DNA of 64,000 bases. Source: Pollenia angustigena (Eukaryota; Arthropoda; Insecta; Diptera; Polleniidae). The translations under genes and the position numbers were made by a program. Under the pieces are notes generated by a model. The model saw nothing but the letters and a program-made list of their open reading frames with translations. It was not told the DNA's origin and made no database searches. The DNA lies in contig OV884059.1 in NCBI GenBank assembly GCA_930367215.1, forward strand, positions 225,307,803-225,371,802, read 5' to 3'. Positions 11,804-22,339 of this stretch are shown here, piece by piece (position 1 is the stretch's first letter; each line of letters opens with the position of its first letter).

Positions 11804-12707
11804 TGTGACGACCAAAAGTCGGAGCCCTCGTTTTTGAGTCACATGCCCTAGACCACACCACCACACCAGACCAATCCGGCCAAAGATGAATCATAATTAT
11901 TTGAATTTATTGTTATATTTTGTGTTACACCGTATTGCATAGCTTATATTATCCTTGAGTGAATGAATTCATATTATGTTTAACTTAATTTTCTTGCTAC
12001 AGTGAATTCTATAATTTATATTATCTTCGTGCTTTAATTATTTTGTATTAAATAAGAATTAATTTATGTACTAATTTTGAAATTAACGGACCGATGGCTT
12101 CCGCCATCTGTTGGCAAGTAGGAAACGACAACATACAATTTTGAGCAACTATGATAAATAATTATTGTAGTATGTGTGTGTAAATGTACGCCGGCAAACA
12201 GTATAAAAGCGGAGTACGTACCATCAAGCAGTGAGTCAGTCGGCAGCCGGCAAACAGGTAGGATCTTGTTTAGCTGTGAGAAGTTATACTTCTATAGCTA
12301 AATAATATCTCGTTATTATCGAAGAGAGGTTATACCTCTTTCGTGAAATACAACTTGTTGTCGGTAAAGATAGCAAGACAAGAGAACAGCGGTGTAGACT
12401 AAATTCTCTTGACTTGCCGTCTGCTTCTCCCTTGGCTACGTGTTCCTCTCTGTCACAGACGGCGTGTCTGTCACATCGCTGACCTCGTGTGCGTTGTCGG
12501 TTCCGTCATTAGTTATATTTAATTTATCGACTATTGTACTAACTTACGAAACTAAGGGAAATAAATAAACTAAGCGTACGGTTTATAACGTTTTGTGAAA
12601 AGAGCGAGTCCGGTGTTTCATTTCTCTGGTCATTAAATAAATTTTTGTAACGAACCCTGGGAGCCGCGAGCTCTACCCCAGCATAAGGTGGAAAACACGT
12701 CGTTACA
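11804..12707 (+). repeat. 3' LTR
   Basis: Copy of 8960-9863 with the same length and the same sequence in the stretches compared, starting directly after the purine-rich tract. Confidence 0.93.
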
Positions 12708-12711
12708 ACTT

Positions 12712-13005
12712 TAAGCTAAGAACATACACATAGTGACAGTAAATACATTATAAACTCTCACTTTTTCTGCTTTTGCTTTTTGCTTTTACTGTGTTCTTTT
12801 TCTTAAGTTAAGTTAAGCAATTACAAAAGCATTAAAAATAGTCAAGCATTTTTAAACACTGGTTTTAAGTTAAAATTGTATTCGAATACAAATAAACAAT
12901 AGTTTTTGTATATTGTTTAGAGTTGTAGATGTTTTAAGCCAATTTACCGAGATATTGTAGCGTAGAACTTTAGCCAGAATCTCTGGCTCTGCATTTCTAG
13001 AGAGT
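12712..13005. other. AT-rich spacer, nothing recognised
   Basis: TTTTGCTTTT-rich DNA; it continues the target of the LTR element. Confidence 0.4.
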
Positions 13006-14667
13006 GGTGTAACCTCCTTTGCGATGTCAGAAACAAAAAGAGTGGTGAATTGGTGTTGGTTGCCGAGATGAAACTCAAGCTATGGCCAAAAAGGCATAAC
13101 ACATTACAAAATCATAGACCTTACAATATCCAAAAACTAAAATCTACATCTGTTAAAGAAAGATTTATTGAAGGTATACACAACATCAGCACCCAAACCA
13201 ACGAAGCTGTTGCTACTGAAGATACATGGCAAATCTACAAGATTTGTGCAAAAAAACTTTAGATTACCGACAATTAGAACAGAAACAGTGGTTATCTGTA
13301 GATTCATGGGATCTGATTGAATAGAGAAGAATTCTCAAAACAGCAATGCTAGGAGAGAACGACCCGCAAGCAAAAGACAGGAACAACGTAGAGTACAGCA
13401 GATTAAGCAAACTTATTAAGCGACAAATAAAACAAGACAAGAAAATGTTTTATGATAACATGGGTACTGAAGCTCAGACAGCGGCATAAAAAGGGGATAT
13501 GAAGGAGCTATTTAAAATAACAAGAAAACTTGCTGGTGCTCTCCTGTTTTAGATGATGAAAACGGCGTTTAAGTGACAGCTAAACAAGAACAACTACAAG
13601 TTTGGAAAAAGCACTTCGAAAAGACCCTTAACATTATACATAGTGAAGAAGATAGATTTCCAAAAGGAAGGCGACTAAGTCAATATATTCGAATTGACGT
13701 TAATTCTCCGATGTAAATGAGATATGTGCGGCAATTAGAGCATGAAATGTGGGAAGGCTGCAGGTAATGACGGTCTGCCAATAGAGTGCTTCAAAGCTGA
13801 ACCATACGTGATGGCAGAAATCTTGTACCCGCTCTTCAGTCAAATTTGGAGTAGTGAAAGTTTTCCATTAGAATGGAAAAAATCAATAATCGTCAAGCTT
13901 CCCAAAAAGGGTGATAAGAAAAAATGCAATAACTGGAGGTGAATTTTTTTACTCTCTGTGGTTTTTAAAATATTTACAAAAGTTGTTTTTGAAAGAATTG
14001 CAGAAACACTTAATGATAGCATACGTAATACACAGGCCCTGGAAGATCGTGCACATACCAAATCAGTACTGTGCGTATCGTGATTGAACAAGCAGCAGAA
14101 TTTAATTCGACCATGTACCTTGCTTTTATAGGCAACGAGAAAGCCTTTGATGCCCTGAAAAGAGAGTACATATGGATGGCATTGGACGCAAGAGGAATCC
14201 CCCAAAAAATAATCAGCATCTTAAAAAGCGAAAATTAGTGATACTTTTTCAACAATCAGCGTTAAATCAGTGCGTTATCACCACTACTATTTATCACCGT
14301 AATGGATATCGTATTTGATGCTATAGACGTAGTGGTGTGGGTTTAAATTGGAGAATGTACCAAAGATTAGGTCATCTTGAATACGCAGATAATGTGATTC
14401 TGTTAAGCAACAAACAGACCGATATGCAAACCCTAATAACATCTCTTACAACTGAATCAATGAAAGTAGGTCTGAAGGCAAACATATCAAAGACGAAGGC
14501 AATAAGAGTTAACGCAACAAATTCCGATAAATTCACAGTTAACGCTCAAGAAATCGATGATGTTACCAGTTTTGAATATCTTGGCAGCATAATTAGCATA
14601 GATGGCGGGACGTTGCTAGATGTACAAAACAGATTAAAAAAAGCCAAGGGCAGTTTTGCAATGTTAA

Positions 14668-15250
14668 AGGTGCATGTAGACGACATGTTTTTTACATCTG
14701 ACTTGTCAACTTTTCAAGTCACTTGTAATTGTGCATGTCTGTCAAAATGGCTGTTTTACAGAAGGTTTATAATATTCGGTCACAAACGTTCATGTAATTT
14801 ACTTCTGACATTGTCTCTGTTTTTTCACCATTGTTGTCACAAAAACCAAAATAAAAATGCCGCCACGAAAATTTGTATTTACGCCGTTAAATAATTTAGC
14901 CATCTTAACATATTTTTCTTTTAATTCAAAGATACCAATTTAGGATATTATAATGAAACGGTTTTTATATATATACTTACATAAATTCTATTCAATAGTG
15001 GGATGATCATGCATATCTCAGTATTGTAAAATATTAACTTCAGCCGGCTAATGATTCCGTCAATAGTGGACGCCGCTGCCGGTTTCTTCTCGGCAAAGAT
15101 TTCTGATGTCAGACGGTTTGTCAGAAGATGACTTTGCATCTGACTTTTACAGAAGCAAAGTTTAAAAGGTAACACACGACATGTATGTATGTATTTTGCA
15201 GTGGGAAATTTGATATGTCAGATGACAAAAACATGTCGTGTACGGTTGCC
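14668..15250. mobile_element. MITE with TTAA duplication
   Basis: TTAA lies on both sides (14664-14667 and 15251-15254). Inverted ends share ACGACATGTTTTT and CATCTGAC. The protein-level flanks (SFAMLK on the left, the next LINE block on the right) show it interrupts the LINE. A TTAA duplication is typical of piggyBac-type elements. The minus strand of its interior resembles a host exon with a splice donor. Confidence 0.7.
14995..15115 (-). other. Possible captured exon with splice donor
   Basis: On the minus strand, 15115 to 14995 reads EIFAEKKPAAASTIDGIISR then LKLIFYNTEIC and ends at GTAAGT (about 14985-14990), a strong 5' splice site. Codon use is richer in GC than the surroundings. I do not recognise the gene; the IDGIISRLKLIF pattern only vaguely recalls chorein/Atg2 proteins. 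Capture of a host gene piece by the TTAA element is an inference. Confidence 0.3.
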
Positions 15251-15869
15251 TTAAGCAAGGTATAGAGATCTAATACAATCACCAATTCAACGAAAATTCG
15301 TATATTAAATCTACACTGCTGTTCGGTTTCGAAACCTGGTTCCTAACCGAAGCACTCAGCAGGAAGTTGCAAACGTTCATCAATAGATGTTTACGCAATA
15401 TCCTAAGAATTTGGTGGCCGCAAACTGTGTCAAACGAGGATTTACTTAATAGAACCAGACAACTACCAATTAAAAACGAAATACAGAAACGTAAATATGG
15501 TTGGCTGGGGCACACTCTCAGAAAAGGAACTGATGAAATAACACATTCTGCCTTGGAATGGAACCCACAAGGACGGCGCGATGTTGGTTGACCTAAAACG
15601 ACCTGGAGGAGAATAGTTGCAGCTGAAACTAGAAAATCATTTAACCAGTTGCGATACATAGCTAGAAATAGAACGGAATGGAGAAGTTTTTAAAAAAATA
15701 TTTATTTGTGATTAAACTAAGTTCGAATTATATGAATTGTAAATAAGAACATGTCATAATAATAATAATAATAATAATCAAACTTATTTTTGGGAATACA
15801 AAATTTTCAATTAAAAAATAAAGCATGCTGCCAGTTTAGTTTTTTTAAGCCGTGCACTTGTTAAGAAGA

Positions 15870-16130
15870 GATAAACTCACTTTTTATTGTTGTTGTTTTT
15901 GCTTAAGCTTTGATATTGTTACAAGTAAAACTGTTGCTTATAATTCTTATTCGCTTAACAGTTTTGTTTGTTTAATATCTTTAGTTTTTCTAAAATCTTT
16001 GAATGAAGTTTCCTGACGATCTGGCCTAAGCAACCAGTGAAATGCGCATAGGAATAGCTTATCCCTTCAACAAAAAATTTCAGTATTTTTATCAAGAATA
16101 AAAATTGGAAATTAAGCACGACAAACTAAA
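15870..16130 (+). repeat. Dispersed conserved repeat, copy 1
   Basis: Shares a highly conserved block containing GACGATCTGGCCTAAGCAAC and CAGTGAAATGCGCATAG with 32545-32873 (same strand) and 61340-61690 (opposite strand). The upstream part with AAGCTTTGATATTGTTACA is also shared. No ORF. Its nature is unknown. Confidence 0.8.
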
Positions 16131-16767
16131 TCTTGTTAACTGTTATATTTGGATATTTATAAAGATATACAGGGGTGGGCTGGAAATGGAAAACGTTAAA
16201 CGGAAGAATTTTAAAAGTCGTTTTTAATAAGATTTCTGTAATAAAAGAATTTTATGACAAATGCTTTATAAATATTTCTCTATTAAACATAATTTTATAA
16301 CAAAAATTAGATTAAAAGTGTAATATCAACTTCCGAATTCTTGCGTTTTACATTTTCGATTTCAAGCATACCCATGATACATTTTTTGAGTTACTGTACA
16401 TTAGAGTTGTCAACCGATTAAGAATAATTCGATTAATCGATCAAACAAAACCAAACTTTTGTTCGAATAATTTCAAAACGACTTTTTTCGAATAACGAAT
16501 AAAGCGATTAATTAATGTCGATTAATCAAACAATTTTTTTTTATTAAAAAAATAAATTAAATAAAAGCATAAAATTTGATTTATTCTCATACGTTTTTAG
16601 TTTTTATACAAAATGTAGGAAAGTTAAAAAATATTGTTGCCATAGCCCTGGTTGTAATTAATCTCAATTTTTAGTAAGCAAAAACCGTGATGAGTACTCA
16701 TTGCATTTCAAAAATGTATTTTATGTTCTTATTAAACAAATTTGAACAAACAATTGAGTAGGTGAGT

Positions 16768-17241
16768 TGCAAAACTCTGTAACGAAATTAAAAATACGAG
16801 ATGACAATTGATTCTGACAGTTCTTTCGGCGCATTATGAGGAGAAGTATACTCAGCCATGTCACAGAGTACAATTCCGTTCGGAATGATTCCGTTCGGAA
16901 TTGAAGAAAACATATTTGTTTATTGATAGAAAGTGTATTTTGATAGTTTTTTGGCCTTTCAGATACAGAAAACTCCCATTCCGTGCATGAAAACAAAAAT
17001 GGTTTCATTCCGAATTTTTTTTTCGTCATTTTCTGAAGCACCAAAATACGGAATGAATTCCGTTTCCGAACGGAATTGTACTCTATGACATGGCTGACTG
17101 TATCAATGCGTGTCATCTTCTATGATTTTAGCACGGACATGCATTGATGCAATCAGAATATTTCGTCTAATAAAGCGCCAAAAGAACTGAAAAATCATTT
17201 GCCATCTCGTATTTTTAATTTTGCAACAAACGAGTTTTGCA
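16768..17241. mobile_element. Palindromic element nested in the hAT (tip TGCAAAACTC)
   Basis: An 8-bp duplication AGGTGAGT (16760-16767 and 17242-17249) flanks inverted tips TGCAAAACTC/GAGTTTTGCA. The arms share AATTAAAAATACGAGATG on both sides. It contains the smaller palindrome 16853-17096. The minus-strand 131-codon frame (16721-17116) crosses all boundaries and is not a gene. Confidence 0.78.
16853..17096. mobile_element. Small TIR element (tip CAGCCATGTCA)
   Basis: Arms CAGCCATGTCACAGAGTAC and GTACTCTATGACATGGCTG enclose repeated ATTCCGTTCGGAAT-type palindromes. It is nested in 16768-17241. The target duplication is not clear. Confidence 0.6.
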
Positions 17242-17819
17242 AGGTGAGTTGCAATTGTATCAGCTGTTTTATTTTTAAATCAAACGTTAAAACATTTTCA
17301 AGAAATGGGATTTTTCAATTTCGGGTGAAAAATTTAGAAATAAACAAAAAGCTTAAAAATTAAGAATTGATTTATATAAATCATATTTTGAAAGTAGAAA
17401 ATGTTGTTATTGTTTATATATATTTTTTAAATTATATATGTATATCTTGACCATTTGCGTAAGTGCCACAATATTACGATTAAAAACGATGTAGTGGAAG
17501 ATAATCCAACGACATCATGAAATGCCGAACTTGGTCCAATGGAAAAATACATTAAGAGAGACAGCGGCTGTTATATAAAAGAAATTGTAGACAGAAGTTT
17601 GGCAGAAAATGGTAGGTCTGCCAACGCCTTTCGAAAAATCCAGAGTAATATCGGATTATTAAGGAACTAAGGGTTTTACGATGCCTTTAAGTAATATAAC
17701 GATATGGAATTAAAATTAAAAATTGTATGGAATGAAAGATTTTCCATAGTAATTTTTTTGTAAAAATAACTCTTTTATTCGTTATTCTCATCGATTAATC
17801 GAATAATTTTTGAGATTTA

Positions 17820-17958
17820 TGGCCTGTTCGTCGATAGCGAATGAAGACTTCGTTCGCTTAACTTACATGTAAAACATAAACAATATTTTAAGATTTGTTT
17901 TTGTTTTAAATGTAATTTAAGCGAACGAAGTCTTCATTCGCTATCGACGAATAGGCCT
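17820..17958. mobile_element. 139-bp foldback MITE with TTA duplication
   Basis: Arms of about 42 bp (tip TGGCCTGTTCGTCGATAGCG) flank an AT-rich loop; TTA lies on both sides (17817-17819 and 17959-17961). The related hAT at 40758-45500 keeps the uninterrupted sequence (near 40840-40850), so the insertion is directly demonstrable. The inner part resembles the MITE at 22099-22235. Confidence 0.82.
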
Positions 17959-18049
17959 TTAATCGTTTGATCGAACGAACAAAAACAATTATTTGAATTA
18001 TTCGAACAAAGTTGAAAGGCGAATAATTGACAACTATACTGTACATACA

Positions 18050-18630
18050 TACGTATGTTTAAAGGCCACTGCTTTTATCAAAATAAAACTCGGCGAAAAT
18101 AATTCTGAATAGGACCTGCCAGTCCTAACCTTATCACAATTAATGGCAGACAAAATGTTATTGTAGATAGACCGTATGGGTGCTCTTGCAAGACTTTGCA
18201 AAAATATGGTAGCAAGATACAAATTGGAGCAAATATATTTTTTGTGGCAGTCATCACCCCATTACAAGGGTATTATACCGATATCTTCGAATTAATTAAT
18301 CAAGTTTCAAAAGGTTGATATTTAACTCACTGATCGAAGTGATTTATATAGATTGCGATGGATGTTGTGTTTTTTCCTAGACAAACTAAAAAGATCTGTT
18401 AAAAAATTCCCATGTCATATATCGGGTCTTTTTTTCTTAGCTGCATGGAACTTTCGCTATTGATAACAACGGTTTGACAGCTTAGCATATTTTCAATGAC
18501 TCTGAGACATAATTGAGGTTAAATGTCGTTAATGTAATGAATTATCTCATTATCCTTTAGCCCTTGAATTATTCTTGGGTTATAGACGTACACATTTTTT
18601 TTTTCAAATATCCCCAAAGAAAGAAGTCCA
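18050..18630. other. AT-rich DNA, no gene recognised
   Basis: May include the degraded 3' part of the mariner copy to the right, but I cannot read transposase in it. Confidence 0.35.
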
Positions 18631-18636
18631 AGAGTA

Positions 18637-19075
18637 TCAAATAGCATGATCGTGATGGCCAATTAACCATACATGACATGAGATAACAAGGCAAGTGGCA
18701 CCATCCTGCTGGATCCACATATCGTCCAGGTCCATATCCTCAATTTCAGGCCGCAATAAGTTCGTTATCATCTCGCGATAGCGAAGACCATTCATGGTAA
18801 ATGCTTGGCCGACCTCATTTCCAAAGAAGTGGGGTACGGTTGACCCCACCAGCCCACAAGCCGCACCAAAGAGTCACTCTTTGTTGATGCATCGCCTTTT
18901 CAACAATCACTCGTCGATTCTCATTAGCACAAATGCCGCAATTTTGCTTGTTGACGAATCAATTTTGATGGCAAAAAATCACGAAAAGCATTTTGATTTG
19001 AACGCCCAATTGTGTACCTCTCCATGGTTGAATTTGTCAAACACTGAAACAAAGAAATGTTAAATTAATTTGGGC
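18637..19075 (-). pseudogene. mariner-type transposase fragment
   Basis: On the minus strand the leader TTTCTTTGTTTCAG is followed by a start like MERYTI, a stretch related to GRSNQNAF, then after an internal deletion NGLRYREMITNLLRPEIED and DLDDMWIQQDGAT. The last block holds a catalytic Asp of the DDE domain of mariner-type transposases. Stops and the deletion make it non-functional. The copy at 36200-36600 shares leader and N-terminus. Confidence 0.75.
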
Positions 19076-19079
19076 AAAC

Positions 19080-20510
19080 AACTTGACGTTAAGGTATGAC
19101 TCACATCGTGCATTGTGGTTCAAAATTAAGCAAACCAAACTTTAAAGTTATTATAACTTTTTATGTGGTTTATTATGATTGTTACTTTTTGTATGAGTTC
19201 TACATTGTACTTAAATTTATATTTATAGACAAGCCCAGATGATGATACTCAAAAAGTGTCGAAATTTCGGCAACTATTAAAATACAAGTTATCTTCAATG
19301 CCGGACTCGAGCTTGAAATAAAAGCATTTTTATTGAACTTTTTAGGTTTAATTATGACTTACAAAGAATTTTTGCCTTAAGTTTCATTGTTATATTTATA
19401 TTAGTATTCGATTCGGAACAATTTAATGATCAATTGTACATTTCCATCTCTGTTGCCATCTACCAATTTAATTTGATAGCTTGAAAATTCAAGAAAAACT
19501 TTTTTTGTTTATTTTAAAGTAATTTAATTTATAAAATATGCAAAGTATTTATATATGTTAGTATGTATGTATTTATGTGTACAAACTACAACAAATATAT
19601 TTGATGGCAAAGAATACACGACACGTTTAAAGCAACCCCAATCAACCTTCTCCTCCTTCTAATTCAGCAGTCTGAGGTGTTGCTTATCCCCGTCGTATTG
19701 TAAGACGTCGATTGTTTGTTAAAAATTGTGTGAATTTCAGTGGGAATTTTGGTAATGGATTTTTTTTTATTATTTAAATCGGTTTTATACTTTGAATTTT
19801 ACTGCTGTTGACAGTTTGTCAATTACAAAAGGAAAAGCGTACGTTCGCCATTGTTCTTCATTAGTGCAAATTTAAAATTTAATATTGATAGAAAAATGAA
19901 CTTGTGAAGTCAGTTTAACAAAAAAAATTCTTATTTTGCGTTTGCTCTAGAATTAAAGATCATTTGAACATTTTCTTTAACATATTTTTTTACACAATCA
20001 TTAAATTTATTTCATTGGTAATGCGTTGTCATTAAATCATCATGTGATGTTTTAAAATGAATCTAACTTTGTATTAAAATAATAATAAATTGCTATATAC
20101 ATACATACATTTATTTATTTTTCATGTCCGTTTTATAGAATTTAATTGAAATAATAATAGTATAATTACACAATTTATTTTTATGTAAATGAAATTGCTT
20201 TTCTCCTCCTCCATCCAACAAGCGTGTCCTCTTTCCGTTCTGGTTGTTTTTGAAAAATAAATCATTGTGTAAATAAAATGACACAATAATTAAACAACAT
20301 AAATTAAAATTTTTAAATATTAGTTTTTGTCAGTCACAAATGTTAATGTTGCTCTGTGGTCGGCAGTTGTAGTTTTAATTGTATTTAATTGGATTTGAAA
20401 TTATGTAATTAAACATTTTTAAAACGAAAATGAATAGAAATTTACTTTTATCGGCTAGGGAAATTGTATTTTACAGAATACTGTTTTGATTTGCTTTAAT
20501 TTATTATACC
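19080..20510. other. AT-rich DNA, no gene or repeat ends recognised
   Basis: No ORF with a domain. Contains poly-T runs and TACATACATACAT-type microsatellites near 19555 and 20098. This could be unique host sequence. Confidence 0.4.
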
Positions 20511-20669
20511 CTTCACCTCAGGTCGACAGTTGATTTAACGATTTCTGTCTGTCTGTCCGTCAGATTTTTTTTGACTTTTTTTGAGTATTTTACGCATAAC
20601 AAATACGTAGTACGCATAACGTACACGTACATCACAGTTGGTTTAACGATGTCCGTCTGTTTTTTTGGG

Positions 20670-21395
20670 TATCTGTTTTTATACCCACACCACAATAGTG
20701 GAGAGGGTATTATGCATTTCTGCTGATGTGTGTAACACCTTAAAATATTGGTCCTAGACCCACCTTAAAGTATACCGATAGACTCAGAATCCCTTTCTGA
20801 GTCGTTCTTACGATATCCGTCCGGCTGACAAGCTGGCTGGCTGGCTGGCTGTACATGTAACCATGTGTGCAAAGTACAGGTCGCAATTTTGGAGATAATT
20901 TGATTAAATTTGGGTCATAGGTTCTTAGTGGCACAGGGACCCAGCCTATTGAAAGTGGGCGGAATCGCAGGACCCCAGGGAAGAAAGGGTAAATTTCTTC
21001 CGCTCAGAAACTATCAAACCGATTTTAATGAAATTTAAAACATAAATAGAACCATATCTATATGGACACAAAATGTAAGCATTTTTAAAAAAATAGGACC
21101 ACGAGGGGAGATAGGGGCAATTTCTGCCTCTCAAACAGATTTTAATGAAACTTAAACAATAGATGGATCCATATCTATATGGACACATTAGCTATACAGT
21201 TTTTCAAAATAGGACCACAAGAGGAGGTAGGGGGAAATTTCTGCCTCTCACAAAGTTTCAAATAAATTTTAATGAAGTTTATAAACATAAATAAATCCAC
21301 ATTTATATGGATACATAAGCATGATGTGTTTTTAAATACTCTGGTGTAGGGTATTATATGGTCGGACTTGACCGACTTTACCCTCTTACTTGTTT
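20670..21395. repeat. INE-1-like dispersed repeat with internal tandem units
   Basis: Starts with ATACCCACACCACA and a GAGAGGGTATTAT box, has a GGCTGGCTGGCTGG run near 20830, and ends TATGGTCGGACTTGACCGAC. The layout (ATACCC...GGGTAT box, GTCCGTC/GGCTGGCT-type short repeats, tandem core) resembles the INE-1/DINE-1 (Helentron-associated) repeats of Drosophila. The core has three units of about 116-126 bp beginning with GGACC at 20970, 21096 and 21212. Class assignment is by analogy. Confidence 0.5.
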
Positions 21396-21414
21396 TATTA
21401 TAATTTTTTTTCAT

Positions 21415-22095
21415 AAATGTTTAAACTTTTTGCCATAACCTCAAAAATAAGATATTTTCGAAGCTAAATCGGGGTGGCTGAACACGAATATGGCACTCAT
21501 TTATTTCTCTCTAGAAGCGTTTTCGAGATATTCACGATTTCAAAACTAAAAGCCTGTAACTCAATAAAATAATTTTAGACAAATGTGCTGAAAGAGGAAA
21601 AAAATATTTATTCAACAGTTTAAATTTTGTACAATTCAGATAAACAGTTCTCGAAATTTTTCCATATCCAAAACAACTCCAGAAAATACGATTATCGCAA
21701 ATATCTCAAAAACCCTTCTTGAGAGAAATAAATGAGTGCCATATACGTGTTCAGTCGCCCCATTTTAGCTTAAAAAATATATAATTTTCAATGTAAATTT
21801 TTTTAGTGGCGTAGTGTACTTGTTTTCTCCCCATTGAAGTATCAAAAATGTTAACAGTGTAAACGGAGCTCAATACTTTAGACGTATGTATGTCAATAAA
21901 TAGAGACAAATGTTTTGTAAACTAGAACAAAAATAGGTACGACTTTCATCCCCTAAACGTTCGAATTTCGAAAAACTACCAATTTTATAGTTCTATTTTT
22001 TAGAAAAGTTGCGAATGTGATATAGTCCTTAGTTTATACAGGTTTTACCCGTTTACTCCCCCAAAAAAGCCGAATTTTAAAAACGTGCCGGACAC
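21415..22095. other. Imperfect inverted repeats around 21430-21790, no gene
   Basis: Phrases such as GAGATATTCACGATTTC and the complement-like GATTATCGCAAATATCTC, and AAATGAGTGCCATA in both halves, show a loosely palindromic old element. No coding content. Confidence 0.4.
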
Positions 22096-22098
22096 TTA

Positions 22099-22235
22099 CA
22101 GCCAGGCCCACGATGTCACACGTTAACGTTCGCATAGATAATTACATTCAAAACAAAAACAATTTCTAAAATTTGTGTTTGTTTAAATGTAATTTTCTAT
22201 GCGAACGTTAACGTGTGACATCGTGGGCCTAGCTG
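22099..22235. mobile_element. 137-bp foldback MITE with TTA duplication
   Basis: TTA flanks it (22096-22098 and 22236-22238). The arms begin CAGCCAGGCCCACGATGTC and the other end complements to CAGCTAGGCCCACGATGTC. The inner part (CGTTCGC...AATTACATT...GCGAACG) matches the 139-bp MITE at 17820-17958 although the outer arms differ. Confidence 0.8.
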
Positions 22236-22339
22236 TTACTTTCATTTTTTTTAGCTTAGCAGATGTTTTTATATAATCTGGCGTCGAAGGACTACAAAAT
22301 TACCAGAGAAAGGCAATGATCTGGGGAAAAATTGGTAGC

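Larger units (their letters stand above)
8960..12707 (+). mobile_element. Non-autonomous LTR retrotransposon with identical 904-bp LTRs
   Basis: Two LTRs of equal length (8960-9863 and 11804-12707), apparently identical base for base where compared, bound a 1.94-kb interior. They start TGTGACG and end CGTTACA. ACTT flanks the element (8956-8959 and 12708-12711). A tRNA-Lys-type primer site follows the 5' LTR, and a purine-rich tract (GGGGAAAACCGGAGGC) precedes the 3' LTR. The interior has no protease, reverse transcriptase or integrase, only a gag-like remnant and a GC-rich tandem repeat. Identical LTRs mean a recent insertion, so an autonomous partner elsewhere in the genome is inferred. Confidence 0.93.
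13010..15779 (+). pseudogene. RTE-like non-LTR retrotransposon (5'-truncated, broken)
   Basis: Fragments in shifting frames follow the order of an RTE-like LINE: the end of the endonuclease region (CDVRNKKSGELVLVAEMKLK near 13020-13075), the linker with STSVKERFIEG, RT blocks KAAGNDGLPIECFKAEP (13747 on) and CNNWR (about 13926), EYADNVILLSNKQ (A-YADN replacing the YADD box, near 14380), TSFEYLGSIIS (14570), and the C-terminal WLGHTLRKGTDEITHSALEW with NPQGRRDVG (15500-15590). Stops and frameshifts occur throughout, and a TTAA-type element sits at 14668-15250. It ends in (ATA)n at about 15752-15779; RTE elements usually end in such a microsatellite. It cannot be functional. Confidence 0.8.
16402..18038. 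mobile_element. hAT element (tip TAGAGTTGTCAA), copy 1
   Basis: A perfect 8-bp duplication CTGTACAT (16394-16401 and 18039-18046) flanks tips TAGAGTTGTCAA and, complemented, TATAGTTGTCAA. Both ends are packed with CGATTAATCGA and TTCGAATAA motifs. The same family, inverted, is at 40758-45500. Three nested elements (16768-17241, 16853-17096, 17820-17958) account for much of the length, leaving a core of about 1.0 kb without a transposase. Confidence 0.88.

Noticed and set aside
16721..17116. 131-codon minus-strand frame
   Set aside because: Crosses the ends of two nested palindromic elements and has no domain.
20825..20855. GGCTGGCTGGCT run as a separate microsatellite locus
   Set aside because: It has the position of the short tandem run inside INE-1-like repeats, so it is part of that repeat.
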